In this document: positions 46,118 to 57,649 of the stretch, piece after piece
How the letters are laid out: each line of letters starts with the position of its first letter
Numbering within the stretch: position 1 is the stretch's first letter
Assembly (NCBI GenBank): GCA_034440635.1
Contig: JAOTON010001044.1
Location: 1-64,000, forward strand
From: Lepas anatifera
Taxonomy: Eukaryota > Arthropoda > Thecostraca > Lepadidae
Length of the DNA stretch: 64,000 nucleotides
Direction: 5' to 3'
Position numbers and translations under genes: made by a program
Notes under the pieces: model-generated
What the model was told of the DNA's origin: nothing
Seen by the model: the letters and a program-made list of their open reading frames with translations, nothing else
Databases searched by the model: none

Positions 46118-46325
46118 CCGGTCTCGGAGGCCTCCTCTGCAGAGTTGGTCTAAGGGGGCCCTGATATTTTGTCTCAGAGGCTTTTGAGCTGGTCATATGG
46201 GAGAGGAGAGGAGGGGCACAAGAGTTGGTCTGGGAAGCCCCAGAGTTGGTCTTCATCCCACAAATGTCAGTCTTGGTGGCTCCCGAGTTCTTTCCCCCAC
46301 AAGGTTGGTCTCGGACCCCAAAAGT
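46118..46325. repeat. Fragment of the GAGACCAAGCTCGGG satellite, inverted
   Basis: Repeated GAGTTGGTCT and GGTCTCGG units are the reverse complement of the satellite inside the hAT element at 27480-30370. It shows that the satellite also exists outside that element, in another PAN2 intron. Confidence 0.65.
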
Positions 46326-47323
46326 TTTTTCGTAACAACTCACCAATGCCTTGAAAATAATTGGGGACTGCTCTGGGTTTCGTTGGTAGTTTGCTGTTTA
46401 CCAGTTTTTCTGGTAATGGTCAAACAATGCTGCTTGGACGTTGAAAATATTTACTTTGAGAAAATGAAACCAAATATCCATCCCTAAGTTCCAAACAAGG
46501 GCTCTGAGAGTTTACCACCTGAGTACCCAAATTGGAAAATTTCTACTCCACCATACATTTTGAGGGGAATTTTCCACTCACTCACCATACATTCCGAGCT
46601 GAATTTTCCACTCGACACCCTAGCGCAAAACCTATTTTGGGTCACTGCGTATCAGTCGCATAGGGCATGCTGGAAAACGTTTGGTTTCATTTTTTTTTCA
46701 TTTTAGAACTCGCCGTTTGCGGAGAAGTGTTTTGCTTCTGCAGCCTGCTGCTCTCCCGCCTGGCCTGCTAGCCGTCAGGCCCTGCGGCGGACGCCAGTCT
46801 AGAGCGGCGAGATTCGCTCTTTCAAAACCTGTCCCTCCGAAAATTGTAACATCCAACACAAATGAAATGATAAACATGAGGTTTTATGGTGCGTTCGCCT
46901 TCCTGGCTGTTCTGACTGTGACCATTATCTATTCTCGAAGACGCTCATAGTAAACGCCTGCCCATATATTCTGTTGTTGGGGTCACCGCACAGCCATCTC
47001 CATACAGTCCCGTTGACCAGATTGTCCCTCAGACAGGATTAAGAGATCCACTAGAACAGCGTCCCCTGGAAATCCTCTACACGGCCCCATAATCCGTTAG
47101 ATATATAAAGCCGCTACGCTGGCAATCCCAGTTCAAATCACATTATGAAGGTGCCCCATTCCCTTTGGGTATTGCTCATGCGAAGCTTCAGCGGCCCGGG
47201 AACGTGGTGGCGTGAGCTGGCTGCCGTCGAGTCGTCCCGTCTCTGTGACAGTCGCCACCCCAGCGGCGGGTAGCCGTGCTGCTGCATATGGGGCTGCTCT
47301 GTGACACCATGTGGGTGGGGCAG
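46326..47323. other. Intron sequence, nothing recognised
   Basis: The part at 46530-46622 carries the TTTTCCACTCAC/ACACCCTAG motifs. A frame at 46681-46950 has no recognised domain. The GC-rich stretch just before 47323 leads into the PAN2 acceptor. Confidence 0.4.
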
Positions 47324-47489
47324 GTGCCGACGGTGCTGTACTACACTGCCTGCCGTCCGTGCCCGGTGTCGCCTGTACAGAGGATGCCACTGACGCCGGC
47401 GCTGCTGACTCAGGGGGTCAGCATGGCGGCCCGGCCCGCCCAGACCGGCCACTTCACACCGCTACAGCTGGACGAACTGCCCGCCAAAG
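47324..47489 (+). CDS. PAN2: PAN2 exon between UCH and exonuclease domains
   Basis: The exon has 166 bases, phase 0 in and 1 out. It reads VPTVLYYTACRP at the start, which follows HWK of the exon at 41055 as in other PAN2 proteins (K-VP-ILYY). It ends TGHFTPLQLDELPAKG, the segment that leads into [10 protein letters not shown]. The middle part is poorly conserved. The acceptor GGGGCAG ends at 47323 and has a weak pyrimidine tract. The donor AAAG|GTGCCA is poor, but the phase and the conserved Gly-Asp junction with 47953 support it. The frame remains open past the donor to 47608. Confidence 0.85.
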
Positions 47490-47952
47490 GTGCCAACACC
47501 CACTGCTGCTTTCTGTTGCTGTCGCTAAGGTCGACTCACATCCCCGAGGTTGATACTCACCGCCAGTATTTGTATTTACTTTCCCTTTCGTATGTTTTTG
47601 CTCGTTGAAAGATTTCGAAAACATTTAGATGTGAGAAAAAGTTTTGGCTGATAAATCTATTGGATCTAAAATGGGGTACAGTCATGCGATGTTATAGTGG
47701 TGGTGGTTCCTTCTCCATGGTACCCGGCCATACAGTTCATTGCCTGGTGCGGCATATGTCTAGTTCAATTTGTATCATCTCTTAAGAGCGGTTCTAAAAA
47801 CGCTAGATTACCTTCCCTTACGTTTACCCTTCTATGCCGATTTGATGATTCATCAGAGTCCTGCTTTTTCATATCCCGTACGTAAGTAGGACATGACTGT
47901 CGTTAAGTTGGATGTCAGTTAGAACTAACTCCGGTTCGGCATGTGTGTGCAG
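47490..47952. other. PAN2 intron, nothing recognised
   Basis: This intron of 463 bases contains no repeat or coding match. It ends with a GTGTGTGCAG acceptor. Confidence 0.5.
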
Positions 47953-48082
47953 GTGATCTGGTGGCGATGGATGCCGAGTTTGTGACGCTGAACCAGGAGG
48001 AGGCTGAAATACGCAGTGACGGCACCAAGTCCATGCTAAAGCCCTCCCACATGTCGGTGGCGCGCATCTCCTGCGTCAGAGG
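47953..48082 (+). CDS. PAN2: PAN2 exon, exonuclease motif I (DAEF)
   Basis: The exon has 130 bases, phase 1 in and 2 out. It reads (G)[19 protein letters not shown] then [17 protein letters not shown] and RISCVRG. DAEF is motif I of the DEDD-family 3'-5' exonuclease domain; its Asp and Glu bind the metal ions that catalyse poly(A) removal. The SDGTKS..KPS.MSVARI.CVRG stretch is characteristic of PAN2. The donor is AGG|GTTAGT. The Gly codon GGC is completed by the exon at 60014. The downstream intron of about 11.9 kb contains the MITE, LINE and palindrome cluster. Confidence 0.96.
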
Positions 48083-48212
48083 GTTAGTGCTCCACTAGCC
48101 TCGTGCCCCACAGTCCCAGCCAGCACTGCCCGTCCAGGACCAATTTTTGACTTATTTTGCTCTATGATTTAATTTCCAACACAGTGTCTGGACCGCAAGG
48201 GATCTGTTTTAA

Positions 48213-48645
48213 CCCTCGCCCCACCGGGGGCATCTATGGCCCCCTTAAGGTTTTTTCCGAATGACAGAAACATGGTGCTGACGAGGTGCAGCACCGCGGT
48301 TGAGGGGACTACCTCTCACCCCATCATTTTCCCACCATTCCTGAATTTTTTTACCCCGGGTCACACTAGGTCAGGTCACCAGGCGAGGTCAACTAAGGTC
48401 ACCTCACTTCAACTTTTGAGCTCTACCATAGCTACATTTCTTGGCCGATCGATTTGAAACTTTCTACACTTGATTGCCTCTCCAGGGTCTACAAAATGTA
48501 TATCCGGGATTTTTAGATATGGTGCCCTTAGATCAGGTCACGAGGTGACCTCTCCCATAGAAAAGCATGGGAAAAGCTGTCTGATGGTCTAAGTCGCAAA
48601 AATAATGTAAAATGCTTAGATTTCTCCGAAATGGTCATCGTGTAC
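48213..48645. mobile_element. Truncated TTAA-MITE copy (inverted)
   Basis: After TTAA (48209-48212) the sequence CCCTCGCCCCACCGGGGG and the following TGACC/GGTCA-rich body match the right half of the family in reverse orientation (13265-13712, 35400-35844). The other end is lost where a LINE fragment and two palindromes begin. Confidence 0.7.
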
Positions 48646-48716
48646 ATATTTCTCTTAAGAGAAATATGTATTAATATGTATTAATACTGTATATCTCTTA
48701 AGAGATATACAGTATT
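48643..48716. repeat. Two perfect palindromes at a LINE 5' junction
   Basis: TACATATTTCTCTT/AAGAGAAATATGTA (28 bases, 48643-48670) and an AATACTGTATATCTCTT-centred palindrome of 34 bases (48683-48716) share the core TCTCTTAAGAGA. The right half of the second is the start of the LINE sequence. Confidence 0.85.
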
Positions 48717-49304
48717 GTTTGACTGTGTGGGGGAGGATGCAATGCCACTCAAAAACATCGCGTCCAGAAAGTTTTAAATTTTGGCGCACGCATCGTAAAG
48801 GGACTGAGCAGGCGTGAGCACGTGACCCCAGCCCTTCAATCCTTGGGCTGGCCCACGTTTCCCGATTTGCTAAAGAAACGTGACATAAAAGTTATTAGTA
48901 GACTGCTCTCCGACGACTCTGGAAGTGCACTGTCACGGTCAGTTTCGCGTCGCTCCGAAATCTCTAGCCGGAGCACACGCGGAACTGACCGTGATATGCT
49001 AGAACTCCCAAGGGTGCGAACGGAGCAAGCCAGGCATAGTTTTCGCTTCAGAGGGTAGAAGCATGGAACAGTGGGATGAGAGAGAGCTAATATATGTATG
49101 GTGGGCATTTGGGAAAGAGGATAGGCTAAAATGAACTAGCGCATTTCTTTTAAAATTCTTATCTACAACGGTCATGTTCTGTAAAGTATTGTGTGGTTTA
49201 CCGAAGTGTGTGCTCCCTATGTGTGCTGTGTCCTTGTAATTGAGGGCTGAAAAGCCATATCTTATGGAGACCTCAATATACATCTACATCTACATCTACA
49301 TCCT
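48703..49304 (+). pseudogene. 5'-truncated LINE copy, same family as 37511-38870
   Basis: The + frame shows VTPALQSLGWPTFPDLLKKR and LLSDDSGSALSRSVS, matching the C-terminal region of the - strand copy at 37712-38083 nearly base for base. The 3' untranslated part is also shared and the end carries the tail CATCTACATCTACATC (49278-49302). Only the last about 600 bases are present. Confidence 0.88.
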
Positions 49305-49654
49305 TCGCCTGAAAATCTGGCAGCAGCCAATCCCAAGCCAGCCTAGGCAAAAAAATATGCGCCATCCTTTGTATTTGAAAGGGCCAGAAACTTATGGGAC
49401 ATGACAAAGTTTGATATGCCTCCAGAAATCCTTTGTGACCTCACTATCTCATTTCACCGTTGGAGTTTTTCCTACGGGTTTTATATTTTAGTTTGTGGGA
49501 GGCCAGGATTGTTTTCTTCTGTGCCGCGTTATCGTGGGAGTAGTATTGGCGTTTGAGATTGGCGAGAGGACGTAAGCAGGCAAGATATTACATCAATGGC
49601 GGTTGGGGATTATACTAATATGGTTTGGGTATTCACTGTCATAATTTAGATGTG
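49305..49654. other. Intron sequence, nothing recognised
   Basis: No coding match or repeat end was seen between the LINE tail and the large palindrome. Confidence 0.4.
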
Positions 49655-52600
49655 TATTAGGCCATGTCGTGATCACCACTTTTTCACAGGCTCTTTGATT
49701 ACCGGGCGTTTTCTAATGTATTGATGGCCGCTGATCACGATTTTCTGGTCGAATATGTCGAATTCGAAAAATATTTGCCCGCGCAAGGCGTTTGAAATTC
49801 TTCCGGTTTGCCAAAATTTCGATGTTTTCATATCTCACGGACAATAAAATGCAACTGATGTATTGAAAAGGCCCCAGAACTTTAAAACCATTGAATCTGA
49901 ACAATTTAAAACCTTTTTTGACTCCTTGAAATATATACTTACCCTAAAAGTACCTTGGAAAGACGGGGATGTTTGAGCTTAAAAGATGATAATAGATGGC
50001 GCGCATGACGCAGCCGTCAATCAGTGTCCCGCTACGTCGCTTATGACAAGAAGCTATTAGCCAAAAGAGCTGGATATAGGATTTGAGCCTATTATGAATT
50101 CGATGAATGAACATTTATCTTCACAAGATGATCTAGATTTCTCTCGCTTGCAGTTTTTAATATTATTGGTAATGGTTGCTTTCAAAGCAGGTCCAATTCA
50201 GATCAGCCAGCCATATATAGATTAGGTATCTAAGCATGTAGTCACTGCGGATCAATTTCAAGTATTAAAATGTATGCAAGAGCCAGTCGAATATATTTAG
50301 ATTAGTCTTACTATCACTAGCAAGGAGAATACCGCATTTTGGGAAAATGAAGCTACACCACACCTAGCACCGCCGTCAAGCCATGTATGCTGCCGCTTCG
50401 CTTAACCAGCTCTCGACTGGGGCTGACGTTGTCGATCACATTATGATGCTGCGGCTTGAAGAGATGGAGGCCAGGGAAATGGACGAATTTCATGTTTCAA
50501 TGCTTCAATACTCGAACCGACCGCTGATGAAGTTACAGAGACTTACAGAAGAGCATCTGTGCCAGCAAGAAACAGGTACAAAGTTCGCTGTGAAATAAGG
50601 AAGCATTATAATTTGAAGGAAGCGATCAGAAAGCGCCTACAAAACATGAAGATATTGTAAGCATGGACAAAGCATGACAGCATTGTTTGACATATCAAAC
50701 AGAGCTCTACCATCAAAGGTATCGGCAAACAGAACATTTCTGGAAGACCAGCGAGGAGCACAGGGGTTGTATATTGGTGGCTTGGATGCAGTCGTGACGG
50801 ACCATTGGAGACGGCAGCAGCTGCGGCAAGCCACTGCTGCTGCTGCCAATAAGGCCTGATCGGGAGGCCGGCTCGTCCGTATTCGAGCACAATAATATGA
50901 CAATCACCCAGACAAGTCTATAAACGACTTCCGTGTAACATTTAGAAATGGTTTTCTTTCCGAGATTGATTTATATCTGCCAGAGCCTGTTCTCGTGCGG
51001 CGTCTATCAGCATCTGGTGTGATGCTAAAAATAGGAAGCTCGCTGCTGCATATACCACCAGCGGTCACTGTCAATGGTGCCGTTGCGTTCTGACGCAGCT
51101 TCAGCTCCGTCAGAACGCAACATCCGGAGAACTCCTAGTAGCCACAACGACAGCAGCAGTGGCTTGCCTCAGCTGCTGCCGTCTCCAATGGTCCGTCACG
51201 ACTGCATCTAAGCCACTGCTGCTGTCGTTGTGGCTACCAGGAGTTCTCCGGATGTTGCGTTCTGACGGAGCTGAAGCTGAGTCAGAACGTAACGGCACCA
51301 CTGACAGCGACCCCTGGTGGTATATGCAGCAGCGAGCTTCCTATTTGTGGCATTGCACCAGCTGCTGATAGACGCCGCACGCGAACAGACTCTGGCAGGT
51401 ATTAATCAATCTCGGAAAGAAAACTTATTTCTAAATGTTACACGGAAGTCGTTTATAGACTTGTCTGGGTGATTGTCATATTATTGTGCTCGAATACGGA
51501 CGAGCCGGCCTCCCGATCAGGCCTTATTGGCAGCAGCAGCAGTGGCTTGCCGCAGCTGCTACCGTCTCCAATGGTCCGTCACGACTGCATCCAAGCCACC
51601 AATATACAACCCCTGTGCTCCTCGCTGGTCTTCCAGAAATGTTCTGTTTGCCGATACCTTTGATGGTAGAACTCTGTTTGATATGTCAAACAATGCTGTC
51701 ATGCTTTGTCCATGCTTACAATATCTTCATGTTTTGTAGGCGCTTTCTGATCGCTTCCTTCAAATTATAATGCTTCCTTATTTCACAGCGAACTTTGTAC
51801 CTGTTTCTTGCTGGCACAGATGCTCTTCTGGAAGTCTCGGTAACTTCATCAGCGGTCGGTTCGAATATTGAAGCATTGAAACATGAAATTCGTCCATTTC
51901 CCTGGCCTCCATCTCTTCAAGCCGCAGCATCATAATGTGACCGACAACGTCAGCCCCAGTCGAGAGCTGGTTAAGCAAAGCGGCAGCATACATGGCTTGA
52001 CGGCGGTGCTAGGTGTGGTGTAGCTTCATTTTTCCCAAAATGCGGTATTCTCCTTGCTAGTGATAGTAAGACTAATCTAAATATATTCGACTGGCTCTTG
52101 CATACATTTTAATACTTGAAATTGATCCGCAGTGACTACATGCTTAGATACCTAATCTATATATGGCTGGCTGATCTGAATTGGACCTGCTTTGAAAGCA
52201 ACCATTACCAATAATATTTAAAACTGCAAGCGAGAGAAATCTAGATCATCTTGTGAAGATAAATGTTCATTCATCGAATTCATAATAGGCTCAAATCCTA
52301 TATCCAGCTCTTTTGGCTAATAGCTTCTTGTCATAAGCGACGTAGCGGGACACTGATTGACGGCTGCGTCATGCGCGCCATCTATTATCATCTTTTTAAG
52401 CTCAAACATCCCCGTCTTTCCAAGGTACTTTTTCCGGTAAGTATATATTTCAAGGAGGCAAAAAAGTTTTAAATTGTTCAGATTCAATGGTTTTAAAGTT
52501 CTGGGGCCTTTTCAATACATCAGTTGCATTTTATTGTCCGTGAGATATGAAAACATCGAAATTTTGGCAAACCGGAAGAATTTCAAACGGCTTGCGCGGG

Positions 52601-52724
52601 CAAATATTTTTCGAACTCGACATTTTCGACCAGAAAATCGTGATTAGCGGCCATCAATACATTAGAAAACGCCCGGTAATCAAAGACCCTGTGAAGAAAT
52701 GGTGATCACGACATGGCCTAATAT
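49655..52724. mobile_element. 3.07-kb near-perfect palindrome
   Basis: The left arm (49655-51165) and right arm (51210-52724) are inverted copies of about 1.51 kb each, around a 44-base centre. Outer markers GGCCATGTCGTGATCACC (left) and GGTGATCACGACATGGCC (right), and inner ones such as CATCCGGAGAACTCCTAG near 51120, mirror each other. Paired frames at 50383-50598 (+) and 51778-51993 (-) encode the same peptide (QLSTGADVV, LEEMEAREMDEF) with three residue differences. I do not recognise the family. No clear target duplication was found at the edges. Confidence 0.9.
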
Positions 52725-52925
52725 GTATTATACTAGTTTTCATGCCCGGGATTCCTTTGTCAAGTGAGGCCAAAATTAGTCCCTGGTGAGCCCTAAATAA
52801 ATATGAAAAAGATACGTTTTCCACCTAAAATTGGGAATTTCAGGACGCTGGTCAGAATAGAAGCCGTTTCTTACTTCGTTCGTTACCGGCTTCTGACAAC
52901 TACTACTACTAGGCCAACAACAACA

Positions 52926-53195
52926 GACCACGACGAGACCCGTCTGAGCGGCCAGAATAGAGCCACTTGAGAAATATCAATGCGCTTCGCTCCATGGATT
53001 TCGTTAGTCGGCTCTGACCACGACGAGACCCGTCTGAGCAGCCAGAATAGAGCCGCTTGAGAAATATCAATGCGCTTCGCTCCATGGATTTCTTTTTGCG
53101 GCTCTGACCACGAGACCCGTCTGAGCGGCCAGAATAGAGCCGCTTCAGAAATCTCAATGCGCTTCGCTCCATGGATTTCGTTATGCGGCTCTGAC
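52926..53195. repeat. 90-bp tandem repeat, 3 copies
   Basis: GACCACGACGAGACCCGTCT starts units at 52926 and 53016. The third, at 53106, lacks three bases (GACCACGAGACC). Each unit contains CAGAATAGAGCC and GCGCTTCGCTCCATGG. A partial related stretch lies near 52850-52900. Open frames on the - strand through it are by-products. Confidence 0.9.
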
Positions 53196-53639
53196 ATTCA
53201 AGTATTTTTTACTCAGTGGCAGTGACAAGGTCAGAGTTCATGCTTTTTATGTCTGTTAGTGGATAAAACCGCTTGATGAGTGGCATGCTATCACAAACAT
53301 AAGTTTGTGAATTGGTGCTTCCAAAAAGAGAAATTAAATTCAACAAGTAATGCTGCCCATGATTCACGTATACGTTACGACAGAAATTCACTAGTCTACA
53401 AATATTACCGTATTTATATGTCTTTTACATCAATGTTTACACTGTCAAAGTAATGATAGGAGGACACGAATGCCTCAGAAGGTGTCAAAACCACTGACCA
53501 CCTAAATCACTGATTTTTATCGGTCACATGTTAACTGTCTTTGGGTATGCGCTGGAACCTTGAATTACGCTTGCTTACGAGGCTGACTCTTTGCCATCAA
53601 ACATTTTATGTTCATGGTCTGCGCTAGCTCACCGGCAGA
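53196..53639. other. Intron sequence, nothing recognised
   Basis: AT-rich sequence without repeat ends or coding matches. Confidence 0.4.
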
Positions 53640-54620
53640 TCACTCACCTCTCCGCTTGCCTGCACGGGTAACGCGTGCGTAATCACGCGGGCGCGCACCA
53701 CCAGTGGGGGCGGCGAGGCCGCCGGGCCGTCCCTGCGCGGTGGATCCACGGTCACCGACCGCAGCACTGGTCACAGGGGCGCACTCAGCCGTCCTCGATC
53801 CTGCGGAGGGCGCATGTGGAACGGTGGCGTCATCGACGAGCTTATCGCGGTCTTCCTGACAGCTGATGACTTTGGTCGGTCCTGACTGGACGAGCCTTAC
53901 CTTGACTTTTCCCAGGTCCGTCCAGGCAGCCAAGATCTTGCCCTCTCGTCTCAGCTTTCTGGCGTTGTACATAACCGACTCGTTGTAGCGTGTAAGACTG
54001 TCGGAGATGTAGACGTTGTCGATGACCTCACGAGGGAGACCACAGCGGCGTCCAGCTGTCTGGTTCCGGAGATTCCGGCGAGCTGGGTAGAATTCTTGCC
54101 TTTTCCTGAATGTGTTTAATTTGGCAATAATTCGCCGGGCCTTTCCCACCGCCGATCGTCCAATCCGGTGCGTTCTTGCGAGGTCGCCTGTTTTAATTTC
54201 CACTCCCATGGCTCTTCACACTTCAACCACAACCTGATCAGTGTCTTCCCCCTCCGTCTTATATATTCCACCTAAAAGGACGCATTCTAGGCGACTGAAC
54301 TGTTCTAATTTGTTTACCTGTACTTGAGTGCGGTTCAGTTCCTCCTTAAGGACACAAATATCCTCGTCTCGAGTCGCTACAGCCTCATTTACAGCTCGCT
54401 GCACAATTGGGTTCACGAGTTCGCTTAAGATCTGCGCGAGGGGGCGGCGGTCACTGGAGATATCGGCAGGGGATATCTGAAGTATGCGACTAACTTTGAA
54501 ACCAGCATGAAGTGTGAATTCATGACCATGGACTTCTCCTGAATGCGTGTGTACTTGTGAGGTGCAATTGGTCGAACCTGTATCGGAAACTGGCAGAAAC
54601 GCGTGCACATCTGCTATCAT
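53640..54620 (-). pseudogene. LINE ORF1-type RNA-binding protein
   Basis: Two - strand frames (54620-54216 and 54209-53640) read as one protein with a small frame break near 54212. The first has a coiled-coil-like stretch (VLKEELNRTQVQVNKLEQFS) followed by SRLECVLLGGI. The second has DLARTHRIGR, KARRIIAKL, VYISDSLTRYNESVM and ARKLRREGKILAAWTDLGKV. This is the coiled coil plus RRM-like plus C-terminal domain of LINE ORF1 proteins, which coat the element's RNA. The reverse transcriptase pseudogene at 55330-57290 is in opposite orientation and may be from the same insertion. Confidence 0.8.
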
Positions 54621-55329
54621 TGCGACACGCGTAAATGAATCTCACAATGGGAATTGATAAGCGCCCCCTTTCAAGTTTATCGTATCCGCTCAGCCTGGTT
54701 TGAAGTGAGGGCACTTGTCTACGTAGGATCTTCTGCTAATTAGAATATCTGTGCAAAGATTTTTTCGTTTTCCTGCCGGGAAAATTGATCAGTCCTTGGG
54801 ATCGAATCCAGGTGACTTCATCTACTGGCATTTGGTTGTGGCGTCCTTCGCATATGGAGTGAGACTCATGCAGACCTCACCACGGAGCTTCTTCTTACCT
54901 TAATTCTTGGGGGCTTACTCTACCTTTACTTTGCTATCTACTTCTTTGCTCCACCCACCCTCATTTCCAAACTCGAGCTCCGTGATGCAAGTACCGCCGA
55001 ATATCTTTGTATGTGTCGGCTATCTGTACCGCGCGTGTATTTGTTGTTCCCCGGCCGATCTTGGCCGATCTTGACATCATCGCAGCAGAGGAGGTACATG
55101 AAATACTATTGGTGGCAAATATACTCCCCCTGGGTGTGGTGCCCAGTGGGAAAACTGAAAAAAAGATGGTTTGTTTCACTTCAGTGTATTTACAGCATTC
55201 TATCAAAAGAGCTTTCAAGTCTTCGACTCCCATTTTCGCCGCCTGCCACCACTTCACTTAAATCACTTATCTGCCTCACCACTTTTACTTTACGAGTAAT
55301 ATATAAGTAATATATAAGTAAAGTAATCT
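54621..55329. other. Intron sequence between ORF1 and RT, nothing recognised
   Basis: Short frames on both strands show no domain. TAATATATAAGTAA is duplicated near 55300. The junction of a possible inverted LINE insertion should lie here. Confidence 0.4.
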
Positions 55330-57290
55330 TGATATTTAAGCAGGTATTTAAGCAGGTAAGAGTATCCGAGTCTCGGTTCTTTCCTCACATAAAAGGAATG
55401 ATCTGTGATTTTAAAGCGAATCCCAAACGATTCTGGACATTTTTGAAGTTCGTTCGGGAAGTGTCAGCTTCCAGTACTTTTAGATGGGGATACAGAAGTG
55501 AGCGGAGACTTGGAGCGAGCTAATCTGCTGAACAAAACATTCGCCAGTAAATTTACTTCACCTGCGGTGGACCACTATCCTCTTGTCCCTGACTACGACT
55601 TGTCATCGCTGTCCGACTTTGACATTAGTGAGGCGAACATACGCAACGCACTTGATGACCTTAAAGTTCATAAGGCATGTGGGCCTGACAATATCAGTGC
55701 TCGCATTATTAAGGAATGTTCTGCACATCTTGTGGTACCTTTACGTATTCTCTTTCGAAAATCAGTAGGCCAGGGCGTTTTCCCGACTAGATGGGCGGAG
55801 GCCAATATCATTCCCATTTTCAAAAAAGGTTCTAAAAAGTCACCCTCAAACTACCGCGCAGTTTCGCTTTTCCCTATCTTTGGAAAAATCTTGGAAAGGT
55901 GTGTCTATACATCACTGTGGAACCATGTGCGCCCCGTTATAACAGAGAAACAGCATGGATTCATTCCTCACCGCTCATGTGAAACCAATTTGGCCTGCCT
56001 TTGGAAAATGGCGTGGGACTCAGTTTCTTCGGGATACCAAACAGATGTAATCTATACAGACTATTCTGCGGCGTTTCAGAGTGTGAATCATAATCTCTTA
56101 ATTTACAAACTGCACAATTCTTACAAGATTTCTGGTAATGCACTAAATTGGCTAACATCTTCCTTGACAATTCGAAAGCAACGCGTTATTGTAAACGGTA
56201 ATTGTTCGGATTGGACATCTGTCTGCCCTGGCACACCTTAGGGCAGTTCGCTATCTCCCCTTCTGTTTGCTCTGTTTATCAACGATCTACCGATGAGAAT
56301 TAACTCTTAACTGTCTAATATTCGCAGACGACGTCAAAATTTTTAACAAAATTTGTTCCCCAGAAGACTCGAACCAACTTCAGGAGGACCTGAATACTCT
56401 TTGTAATTGGTCAGAAGAGTGGAAACTTCAACCCTAATAAATGCAAACATTTCACCATTACATTAAGACGGTGCCCAATTGAGACAGCATATGAAAGTAA
56501 AAATTTACCCCTTGAAAAAGTTACAACGATAAGGGATCTCGGTGTCTGGCTGGACTCAAAATTAACATTTGTTGATCATATAAATTTTACTGTTAGAAAG
56601 GCAAACAAAATGTTAGGAATATTAATAAGATATTTTCAGCTAAGTCGAGTCCCCGGTCGACTTAAGTGCGATCCAATACTTGCAGCCTATTTTGGAAACA
56701 TTCGGTTTCTTTTAGAATATGGATGCGTCATTTGGGGTGGTGCCTCAAAAACTCAACTAGAAAGATTAGACAAAATTCAGCATAAGTTTCTCATCTGGTT
56801 AGCCTCACACGCACACTCCTCCCGGTCTTCAGAATATCTGTCCTATTCGGAACTTCTTGTTCACTTCAAGGTATCGAGCCTGGCGAGTAGACGGGTCCAA
56901 TACGATATTCTATTCTTCCATAAAATCTTAACTGGAAATTTTAACTGCGCCTATCTACTCGGATGTTTTCCCTTACACATCCCAACTAGGAATACGAGAG
57001 TATCGGCAAATAGTTTGTTGCACATTCCATTTGCAAGGGTAGAGACAGTAAAACGCGGGTTGTTTTGCCGAGCCGCGACTAACACAAACATATTTGTTAA
57101 CCAGCCTCAATCTGACCTCTTTTACGATTCTCGCTCTGCTTTTAAATCCCAAGTAAAAAAGTATGTTAAACAACTGACGAGCTAGGCACGTGTGGTGTTA
57201 TAAACGAGATGAGCTGTAATTGGGTGACGCACGATAACCTGTTAATCATCAACTGTAATAAGTAAATATAATAAATAAATAAAGGTATTA
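55330..57290 (+). pseudogene. CR1/Jockey-like LINE reverse transcriptase
   Basis: Reverse transcriptase motifs lie in order on +: HKACGPDNISARIIKE (55665), FPTRWAEANIIPIFKKGS (55780), NYRAVSLFPIFGKILER (55850), QHGFIPHRS (55950), TDYSAAFQSVNH (56055), then a stop at 56239 where the QGS motif is expected, SLSPLLFALFINDLP, and FADDVKIF (56325) after a frame change. The C-terminal frame 56610-57185 (GVWLDSKL, YGCVIWGG, KIQHKFL) ends at its natural stop, and a TAAATA-rich tail follows. It is nearly full length for the RT region but dead by one stop and at least two frameshifts. Confidence 0.85.
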
Positions 57291-57649
57291 AAATTCAAAT
57301 ATTTTTGCCGTGGTATGCACTGGAGTTCAGAAGCACGCGAGACGAATAAAAATTCAAGACAAAATATGTTAAATCGCTGAAATAAAAATACTGCCCAAAA
57401 TCAAGATACCTTTACTTAAAGGTACGTTCAAGAGAGATTCCTCCACGCCCGAGTGACGTCACATGAGCGTGGAGGAATTCCTTCACCTATGGCCCGTGTG
57501 TCAAACTGCTGATAATGCACTGCCCGCTTACGAATTTGTGAGAATACACGAAGATCAAGTTTATCCAAAATGCAATAAATAAGCATTTTGTTTTCGATTG
57601 TTAGCCTCTTTTTGAGAAAATTTGAATATTTAATCATTTAATTTTCCCA
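57291..57649. other. Intron sequence with a small hairpin
   Basis: ATTCCTCCACGC...GCGTGGAGGAAT (57437-57477) forms a 12-base-pair hairpin around TGACGTCACAT. Nothing else was recognised. Confidence 0.4.

Noticed and set aside
46681..46950. Small + frame with a hydrophobic end as a membrane peptide gene
   Set aside because: No conserved motif, no start context, and it lies within a PAN2 intron amid repeats. The evidence is insufficient.
52883..53197. - strand frame with three repeated segments as a repeat protein
   Set aside because: It is the translation of the 90-bp tandem repeat, whose period is a multiple of three. It has no other support.
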